DNA from: Elephas maximus indicus
Lineage: Eukaryota; Chordata; Mammalia; Proboscidea; Elephantidae
Length of the DNA stretch: 64,000 bases
NCBI RefSeq assembly: GCF_024166365.1
Contig: NC_064831.1
Coordinates: forward strand, 82,534,268 to 82,598,267
Direction: 5' to 3'
Part shown: piece by piece, positions 56,491 through 64,000 of the stretch
Numbering within the stretch: the first letter of the stretch is position 1
Layout: every line of letters starts with the position of its first letter
Notes under the pieces: generated by a model
What the model was told of the DNA's origin: nothing
Databases searched by the model: none
What the model saw: the letters and a program-made list of their open reading frames with translations, nothing else
Made by a program: the position numbers and the translations under genes

Positions 56491-57204
56491 ATGCTTGTTT
56501 GGAGAAGGAAGCAATGAAAGGGATGAGGGCAGTAAGGAGGGAGCTAGTTTCTTGAAGGAGTCTTGGAAACGCTTCTGTCACCTCCCTTGTGGGATCACGT
56601 ACATATTTCCATGACCAAGGGACAGAAAAAGTGAGAGGTTGCATCATCTCCCCACATCGTTGTCTGCTTTGAAACCCATTGAGTTCTGCTTTATAGATAG
56701 ATGAAGACCACTTTCCTTTTTCCCAGTTCCATGAAGAAAGACCAGTGCAGAGCTGAGCTAAGTATTCCTAGCAGAGTGAAGTCACGGTTCTGTGCAGGCT
56801 GGGTGACCTCTTACCCAAAGACCGAGGACTGGAGGGATGTGGCCAGCATTGGGAATCAGGCGATCTGGCTCCTGGCAGGCTGAGATCAAGCTGATAACAA
56901 GGAGATTAATAAGGGTCTGCAACCTCCTTGGCGCTATAGCACCAAGTAGAGTTTTTAAATCAGTGCTGCTCTGGCTGGCTTAATGGTGCCTAATCTTACC
57001 TTTTGAAACTTGAACATTTGGGAGCTGAGATCAATTGAGGTAAAATAAAGTAAAATATGTTGACTTTTGGCTTTTTAGCGTTCATCAGAGTCCCATTGTG
57101 CAGTGTTGCTTTATTTTCTTTCTTGGGAAAAGGTGGAGAGTAGCTGCTGGAGAGAATTGTCCTGCCTGGACCGGGTGATGGAACATTTACACGTGTGTGT
57201 GTGT
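56491..57204. other. Intron 1 spacer
   Basis: No exon or recognised repeat seen. Confidence 0.3.
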
Positions 57205-57940
57205 ATATGTGTGTGTGGTAAAATATATATAACAAAACATTCACCATTTCAACATTTTTTTTACACATACAATTCAGTGGCATTAATTATATTCGCCATG
57301 TTGTTCAACCATCACCACTATCCTTTTCCAATTTTTTTCATCACCCATAACAGGAACCCAGTGCCTCTTACACAATACCTTGCCATTTCCTCCTCCCACC
57401 CTTTCCAGGCAACCACTAACAGACTTTGGTCTCTACACACTTACCTGTTCTAGATATTTTATATAAGTGGGGTCATTCAATACGTGTTCTTTTGTATCTG
57501 ATTTATTTCACTCAGCAGAATGTTTTCAAGGCTCATCCCTGTTGTAGCATGTATCAGAACTTCATTTATCTTTAAGGCTGAATAATATTCCATAAAGGAG
57601 CCCTGGTGGTGCAATAGTTAAACACTCAACTGCTAACAGAAAGGTTTGTGGTTCAAATCCCACCCAGTGGCTCCACGGGAGAAAGACCTGGCAATCTGCT
57701 TCCACAAAAATTACAGCCAAGAAAACCCTACAGGGCAGTTCTACTCTGTCACTGGGGGTTCTTATGAGTAGAAATCAATTCAACAGCACCTAATGACATC
57801 AATATTCCATAGTATGTGTATACCCAAAGACTTGAAAGCGGGAACTCAAACAAATACTTGTACACCGTTGTTCATTGTCAAAAGGTGGAAGCAACCAAGT
57901 GTCTGTCAACAGAAGAATCAATAAACAAATGTGATATATT
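57205..57940 (-). mobile_element. LINE-1 3' end with 5' inversion and nested SINE
   Basis: 57205-57596 is antisense L1 3' region (aacattcaccatttcaacat, caggcaaccactaacagact, ttaaggctgaataatattcc). 57812-57940 is sense L1 from just upstream (ttgtacaccgttgttcattg, gtcaacagaagaatcaataa). This is the same twin-priming pattern as at 6548-8230. Confidence 0.7.
57597..57800 (+). mobile_element. AfroSINE inside L1
   Basis: aggagccctggtggtgcaat, tcccacccagtggctccacg, agacctggcaatctgcttcc, tail aatcaattcaacagcaccta. Flanked on both sides by aatattccata. Confidence 0.95.
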
Positions 57941-57984
57941 ACTTTTTTTTTTTTTTTTAATCTTCTGCTCTATTTTGTTTTGGG

Positions 57985-58085
57985 CTCAATTATTCTTCAT
58001 GAGACTAGGACCATTTCTGTCCTGGTCACCTCTGTATACCCAACGCCTATGCTTGTAAATGCTCAAATAACTATTTCTTGAGGGC
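57985..58085 (+). mobile_element. LINE-2 3' end fragment
   Basis: cctctgtatacccaacgcct and ctcaaataactatttcttga. Preceded by a T16-type run. Confidence 0.5.
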
Positions 58086-58322
58086 AGCGTTTCATCTCAA
58101 CCAGCACAGATGATCTGCTTGGGCCAGTCTGCTCAAAAAAGGCAGTCTTTGCCCAATTAGGTGCAGAAACAGTAGGCTCACAAGGTGCTGGCAGTGCCCC
58201 TGGAAAAAAGCTGGTCTCAGGACAGCTCCCTGGTTTCTATGACAATTACCTTGTGCTTTGCGTGGTCATCACAAAGCTGTGTGAGCAAAATGCAAAATGC
58301 ATCTGATTCACTAGATGATAAA

Positions 58323-58537
58323 CAAAAACCAAACCGGCTGCTGCTGAATCACTCCTGACTCGTGGAGACCTCAGGCACATCAGAGGAGAACTGTGCTCCA
58401 CAGGGTTTTCAGTGGCTGATGTTTCAGAAGTAGATCGCGAGGCTTTTCTTCTGAGAATCTCTGGGTGAATTTGAACCTCAAACCTTTTGGTTAGCAGCTG
58501 AGCACTCAAAAATGTTTGTGCCACCCGGAGACTCCAT
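58323..58537 (-). mobile_element. AfroSINE
   Basis: Tail caaaccggctgctgctgaat, middle cacagggttttcagtggctg, head tgtgccacccggagactcc. Confidence 0.9.
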
Positions 58538-58649
58538 ATTAGACACAAGCAACATACAAGATGAACAAAGCCCAGATAAAGTATTCAAGGAGTATGTGAT
58601 CTGATGGGGGAGAGAGTTCCTTCATGATGATGAGAAATATGTCTCTAGG

Positions 58650-58800
58650 TGAGACTTTGGTGATCTGGACTTTGGTTGTGGATCTGAGCCTTTACCTTAA
58701 GGACAGCCCCTAAGCTCCTCAGGCCTCAATTTCCCCATCTAAAATGAGGATAGATGGCCCCACAGATCTCCTCTAGCTCTAAAATGTCACAATTCTGTGA
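58650..58800 (+). repeat. MIR SINE
   Basis: caggcctcaatttccccatc followed by taaaatgaggatagatggcc. Confidence 0.6.
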
Positions 58801-59810
58801 CTCCTTCAATGAGTTTCTTTGTTGACTGGAGTCCAGTCTTACTGGAAATAGCTAATTCTTTGGCTCTGCCTCTAAATTCCTTGCCCTGAAATTTTAGAGC
58901 CAGGCAAGAAATAGGAGTTGATCTATTTTCATCTACCAGCTGCTCTACATTAAAAAAGGGCCCACTGTAAGGGACAAGGAAGAAAAACTAACATATACTG
59001 AAAGTATGCCAACCGTTGTATTAGTGATTTCACATCTCAATGAAACCCCTAGATAAACTAGCAAGACCAGTGGTCTACAGTATCGTTATTCCGCCAACTC
59101 TCGGTAGCCATTTTGAGAATCGTTATAACAGGATTGGTGTTTTGGATGAATGACGTTCAACATGCCGTGTTTTAGAAAAGCATGTGAGTGTGTGTTAGAA
59201 AATGTAGACAACCTATTATCAAACATAACCAAATCTGGGGCTTTTGGAAGACTTCTTTGTTCAGTTATCAAGAAAATTCATGATGACCAATGAATATTTA
59301 TGGGTGTCCTCTTTGCAATACATCCACCTAGTTGTGGTCCCTGTCTTCAGAGGTGAGCCCTGCCACATGATAAAAACAAAAATGACAATATCATGCTAAT
59401 GGTATTGGTGATTCATTCTATGGGTGCTCCAAAGAGGAAGTCCCCACCAAGGACTGGGGACTCAGGCACTTCCTGGAGAAGGTGGGATTATGATGAGACT
59501 TAATGGAAGGGTTTTGGAAGGACTTAGCTGGCAAAAGAATGAAGTTGGTGATCCAGATAGAGAGAATGGCCCCGGCCAAAGAAGGTGAGAGTATACAACA
59601 AGGAGCTGCTATTGCCATTGTTGCTTGGCCAGACCAGAAACTTTCTAAGTACCTCAAGGTGAAGGAAAATAAGGTAGGAAAGAGGGGCCAGTCTGAAGGG
59701 CTAAGAAACTCAGACTTGATTCTTGAGGTGTTTTCCTAGCTTAACCTGGGGTCCAAGACCCCTGAGGGCTCTGTGATGGATCTCAGGAGACCCCTGGTCC
59801 CATCGAAGAG
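58801..59810. other. Intron 1 spacer
   Basis: No exon or recognised repeat seen. Confidence 0.3.
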
Positions 59811-60147
59811 GGCATTGGTTCAGTGGTAGAATCCTAGCCTTCCATACAGGAGACCTGGGTTTGACTCCCAGCCAGCGCATCTCCTATGCAGCCAACACCC
59901 CTCTGTCAGTGGAGGCTTGCTTGTTACTATGATGCTGAGCAGATTTCCACAGAGCTTCCAGACTAAGTTGACTAGGAAGAAAGGCCCAGTGATCTCCTTC
60001 CAAAAATCAGTCAGTGAAAACCCTATGGACCACAAAGGTCTGATCCACATCCAGTCATGTAGATGGCACAGGACCAGGCCGTGTATCATTCTATTGTGCC
60101 ATGAATCACCATGAGTCCGGGGGGCCAACTCAACAGCAGGTAACAAT
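59811..60147 (+). mobile_element. tRNA-Gly-headed, RTE-tailed SINE (best copy)
   Basis: Head gcattggttcagtggtagaa (A box) and gggtttgactcccagcc (B box) closely match tRNA-Gly. Body gatgctgagcagatttccac and cagactaagttgactaggaa; tail gccaactcaacagcaggtaa. The head lacks a mature tRNA fold context, so it is not a tRNA gene. Confidence 0.9.
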
Positions 60148-60837
60148 AGCGTGGTGCCACTGAAATGTAGCCATTTTTCTGGACAAAGGATCCATACATG
60201 TCAAAGGATTCTCAGAGGGATCCACAAATGCTCAAGAAGAGCTTCTGGGACCTTTGGGACAATTGGGACCCTAAAAGTGCTTAGATATACAGGGATATGC
60301 AGTGCAATGTGTGGGTTGTCAGAGGGAGCAGGAGCTGGGAAGAGCATTCGGATCACCCACGGGAGCAGGGTTGAGGGTCTGGATGAGGGTGGTAGAAAGG
60401 AAAGGAAGAGAAAGAGTTGTCATTGAGGGGAAGGAATGACAGCACTCTGGGGACTGTCAGAGATGCCTGGGAGAACAACATTCCCGTTGGTACAGGAATC
60501 CAGAGGGGAAGCTGTGTTTTATGGTTAGATGATGAGTTTGGTTCTAAACATGATGATTTTAAGAGGAAGGGTATGTCTATGTGGAAACGGAGACATTTAA
60601 AAATCATTGAATCACTGGCTCTTAGAGGAAGTAGGACCATGAGAGGCTCCCCTGCCCATTCCCCATTTATTTTACAAGTAAGGCCCAGAGATGGGAATTG
60701 ACTTGTCCGTGCTCACCTAGGTGGTGGGCAACCAGGGACCGAGTCATAAGAGAATAACGTTTAGGAGAGGAGTTAGGGCCAAAGATGGAGATCAGAAGAT
60801 GTTTTTGGTGAGATGGTACGTGGACAGTTGCTATTGA
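60148..60837. other. Intron 1 spacer
   Basis: No exon seen. A weak reverse-MIR-like piece lies near 60655-60745 (acaagtaaggcccagagatg). Confidence 0.35.
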
Positions 60838-61025
60838 GCCTATCGCGACTCATGGTGACCCCACGTGTGTTAGAGCAGAACTGCGCTCCATAGGGTTTTC
60901 AATGGCTGATTTTTGGAAGGAGATCACCGGGCCTTTCTTCTGAGGTGCTTCTGGATGGACTCGAATCTCCAACCTTTTCAGTTAGCAACCAAGCACAATA
61001 ACTGTTTGCATTAAAGACCCCAGGA
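60838..61025 (-). mobile_element. AfroSINE
   Basis: Body gactcatggtgaccccacgt, catagggttttcaatggctg, ccgggcctttcttctgaggt. Head degraded. Confidence 0.85.
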
Positions 61026-61602
61026 TTAGGCCCTAGTCTTTGCCCTCGTTTGGAGAGTTGGAAGCAGAAACCAAGGTAGCAGAAGCCATGGAGGACAGTC
61101 CAAAAGAAAAGATGAGAACCAAGTGGCCAAAGCAGCGAGAGAGAGAGGTGAGCGTTCCCAGCCAGGGGTCCGTGGGATGAGGATTGCGCGAGGACCCCCG
61201 AGCTTGGCCTTCAGGGGATCCCTGGTGACATTTCAGAGGCCTCTTTCCTTAGAGTGGTGGATACAAATAAGATTCCAAAGGGGTCCCTCATGAAAGGGGG
61301 ACAGTGAGGACAGACTGGCCTTGCTGGAGGTTTGAAAGGGAAGGAGCAGGTCGGGGGTGCAGACAAGGCAAGAGGAGACTATTGTACAAATAAAAAGAGT
61401 GTATTTGTTAAAAAATAAGGCAAAGCAACAATGAGGGAGAGAAAGAGAGGAGGAAAGCATGTTCGATGAGGCCACAACCCTGGTGTGACAATGGGACCCA
61501 TCACCCTGGGTGGGGAGGGGAGGAAGATGGGTAAAGATTCAGAGACCGTTTTTCTGGAATGAGGAGGGCCCAGAAACAGTGAATTTTAAAGGAGGGAAGA
61601 TT

Positions 61603-61775
61603 GTTGTTGTTGTTGTTGTCAGTTGCCATCAAGTTGACTCCAACTCATGGTGATCCCATGCGCAACTGAACAAAATACTACCTGGTTTCTGTGCTGTCTT
61701 CACAAGAGTTGGTAAGTTTCTGTCCACTGTTGCCACCATTGTGTCAAGCCATCTATCTCATGGAGGATCCGCAAA
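61603..61775 (-). mobile_element. RTE LINE tail fragment
   Basis: (TTG)n then cagttgccatcaagttgact, tgaacaaaatactacctggt, gtgtcaagccatctatctca: the inverted end of the RTE LINE at 51705-52060. Confidence 0.75.
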
Positions 61776-62109
61776 CGCAGCAAACCCATCAGACTCTCTC
61801 GCCTCCAGGACTTTGCCATATTCAGACCCCTCTGCCCTGACCACCCCTCCCTGTCCTTTATGGGGCTTCCTCTACCTTATCCTTCAGGGTTCTGGAAAAA
61901 CGCCATCACTTAAGATAACCCTTCCCTGTCTGCAGCCGAGGGGACCTTGACCCCATGGTCTTCTATCACAGCTTCCCGTGTTTCCTTCTTGGTATTCCAG
62001 TGCAAGGGTAGTATTTATGGCGGTATTGCTTTTCTGGGATGTTTGGGTTTTTTGTTTGTTTGGTTGATTGGTTGGGTTTTTCTGGTATGCACATGTGTGA
62101 ATGTTTTCT
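61776..62109. other. Intron 1 spacer
   Basis: No exon or recognised repeat seen, apart from a TTTG-rich patch at 62045-62085. Confidence 0.3.
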
Positions 62110-62240
62110 GTCCCCAAACTAGATTAAATGTACCATCAAACTAGAAACTAGCTCTGTCTCCATCCCACTTAGAGCCCAGCTTAGTGCCTAGCACATAAAA
62201 AAGCACATAGTAGGTGCTTAATAAATGCATGTTAACTAGT
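62110..62240 (+). mobile_element. LINE-2 3' end fragment
   Basis: cccagcttagtgcctagcac, gcacatagtaggtgcttaat, aaatgcatg. Confidence 0.65.
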
Positions 62241-62252
62241 GGGGGGGGGGGG
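62241..62252. repeat. Poly(G) run
   Basis: About twelve consecutive G. Confidence 0.9.
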
Positions 62253-62309
62253 AAGAGAAGGGAAAGCAAAGGAATTCAGCCATAGCCCACTCTCTCTTCT
62301 CAGAAAATT

Positions 62310-62465
62310 TTTAATAATAACAATAATAAAAATAGCCTCTATTGTCTGCCAAGCTGTTTGTATGTATGCATTATCTTGTTTACGCTTCACGGTTTACTCA
62401 TTTTAAGGTGTGGGGAAACTGGGCTTGAATACTCAGCTAGCTGAGTAGCACTAGGGATCACACCA
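62310..62465 (-). repeat. MIR SINE (diverged)
   Basis: gcattatcttgtttacgctt and gtgtggggaaactgggcttg. Confidence 0.5.
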
Positions 62466-62469
62466 AAGC

Positions 62470-63425
62470 CCTTTCTGCCACCTCATTTTTGGTAGTATTG
62501 ATCAAAGAGGCATTTCTGTCATGAAAACACAAAGGCTAGATCTCCCTTTCTCCCACCCGCCCCTAGGTATCCTGCTCCCACTCCTGCCTGAGGTACTTCC
62601 CCACCCCCATGTGCCACGCAAAGCCCTGCTTCTGCCAGGGTGTTTACAAAACTGTATGATTTGTCTAAGAAAAAAACGGGTTAAGTCTCCTGTCCTCTTG
62701 TCAGCCCACTGTGGTCACATGGAGAAGTCAGTGGGAGAATTTCCTTTGCCTCTGGATTATTCTAAACCCAAGAAGGCCACAGTATCCCCTTTCACTCCAG
62801 CCTTCTTTCCCGAGATGTTCTACAGGAAATGGGTGGCAGGAAAGGTGGGGAGAGGGTGAAGCTCTGAGGCAACCCCAGATGTGAAGCCCTCAGTGACACC
62901 ATGAGCAATTGTCCCAAGGTCACCATCCAGAGCCACTCGTCCAGATCCATGAGCTGAAAGACCTGTGACTATGACGTCCCCTCCAGGCCCCAGCCCACCC
63001 TTGGAAGTCTGGGCTGATGTTCAGGGCTAGAGGAAAAGCAAAGGAGGAGGGCTCCCTGTAATTCCGTCTTTGCACCTCTCACTGGTGGGTGTTTAGAACA
63101 GAAACCAGGCTCCCAGCCTTCTGCACAGCCTGAACTTCTTGTCAGGAGCTTCTGGAAACATTCAAAGCATTAGGCTCAGTCCTCCTAGAATGAGGGGCAG
63201 GAAGAAAGTTGGGTGGACAACCCGTCCCTGCACACACTGCCCTTGCCCTGACTGGGCTCCAGGCCCCTCTCCTAGTGTCTGGCGCCTGTCTGGAGACAGG
63301 TGTAGGGACTCGGGTACAATGACTGTCTGGCTTCTCGTCTCAGTTTGCTCCTGTTACACTAGGGCCCAGTTTTGACTCAGCTCAGACCCAGCTCCTCCCT
63401 TGCACCTCGTTCTGAATTCGGAGAC
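62470..63425. other. Intron 1 spacer
   Basis: No exon or recognised repeat. An open frame at 62521-62859 has no familiar domain. Confidence 0.3.
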
Positions 63426-63429
63426 AGTC

Positions 63430-63640
63430 TGTCAGACAGAGCCGGATTCAAATACTGTCTCCAGCCGCCTCCTCACCGTGAGCCCTTGGATATGAGGCTT
63501 AACATCTTTAAGCAAAATGGGAGGAAAAAAAAAATCCCACCTCTTAGGGCAGTGACAGGAATGAAGGAGAAAGTCCACAGCTAGGACTAGGACTTAGCAG
63601 CATGACTGCCATGTGGTAAGTGCTCAGTAAAAAAGAAAAA
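63430..63640 (+). repeat. MIR SINE (diverged)
   Basis: gagccggattcaaatactgt, aagcaaaatgggagg and gtggtaagtgctcagtaaaa in MIR order. Confidence 0.55.
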
Positions 63641-63685
63641 GAAAGGAATAAACAAGCAAAACCCAAAAACTATGGTGGTTATTAA

Positions 63686-63890
63686 GGTCCCTGGATGCCA
63701 TAAACAGTTTGCACTCAGCTACTAACCTAAAGGCTGGTGGCTTGAACCCAGACAGAGGTACCTCTGAAGAAAGGCCTGGCGATCTGCCTTCTGTGAAAAT
63801 TACAACCAAGAAAACTGTATGGAGCAGTTCTACTCTGTAGCACGTGGGGTCGCCATGAGTCAGATTTGGCTTGAAGGCAATGATTTTTCT
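63686..63890 (+). mobile_element. AfroSINE
   Basis: aggtccctggatgccataaa, gaaaggcctggcgatctgcc, tail gagtcagatttggcttgaag. Confidence 0.85.
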
Positions 63891-64000
63891 TATTTTATTT
63901 TTTTTTAGCGGTGGCTATTACTCACTTCAGCTCTGTCCATCCAAGCAAAGGTGGTCTCACATCCCCATTCAGACACCTGATTTGGGCATCAACCTGTCCC

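Noticed and set aside
59811..59885. tRNA-Gly gene
   Set aside because: The A and B boxes are those of a SINE head continuing into a SINE body and RTE tail; similar heads occur at 30482, 44603 and 55915.
37131..64000. ST8SIA2 exon 2
   Set aside because: I looked for a 3' splice site followed by codons for the residues expected after Gly33 and found none. It must lie beyond the window.

Overview
This is a mammalian nuclear genome window holding one recognisable protein-coding exon in a large amount of intergenic and intronic DNA. The repeat content points to an afrotherian, most likely an elephant or another paenungulate. About 40 insertions carry the AfroSINE/RTE signature (a head close to agccctggtggcacagtgg and a tail close to ctatgagtcggaatcgactc), alongside tRNA-Gly-headed SINEs with the same tail, an RTE LINE 3' end, MaLR-type LTRs, and the ancient mammalian families MIR, L2 and MER5A. 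The species call is inference from repeat families.

The gene is ST8SIA2 (alpha-2,8-sialyltransferase 2, STX, a polysialic acid synthase of the developing brain) on the + strand. Coding exon 1 lies at 37033-37130 and encodes the cytoplasmic tail and signal-anchor of this Golgi type II membrane enzyme. It sits in a GC-rich, TATA-less CpG island (about 36380-38260) with a GC-box cluster and a CCG tract. Everything downstream to 64000 is therefore intron 1; no exon 2 was found. Everything upstream of about 36.4 kb is 5' flanking DNA.

Layout. 1-34.9 kb: intergenic DNA dense in nested repeats. It includes an RPL27A processed pseudogene (4635-4860), an L1 with a 5' inversion and a nested Tigger-like element (6.5-8.2 kb), a degenerate class I endogenous retrovirus (17.6-20.5 kb), several MaLR-type LTRs with intact 5-bp target duplications, and an AT-rich segment with many retained CpGs (24098-24551). 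34.8-40.5 kb: repeat-poor promoter neighbourhood with an RE1-like motif at 36092. 40.5-64 kb: intron 1, with an almost complete MaLR-type element inserted in a MIR (41382-43797), a second CpG island (about 47500-48000) that could be an internal promoter, an RTE LINE 3' end (51.7-52.06 kb) and many SINEs.

Apart from ST8SIA2 no functional gene was supported. Long open frames in the CpG islands and repeats look like chance frames. No prokaryotic-style system, CRISPR array, tRNA gene or rRNA gene was seen. What stands out is regulatory (second CpG island, CpG-retaining AT-rich segment, RE1-like motif) and the archaeology of transposition (same-site SINE insertions, a SINE/LINE shared tail, nested elements).
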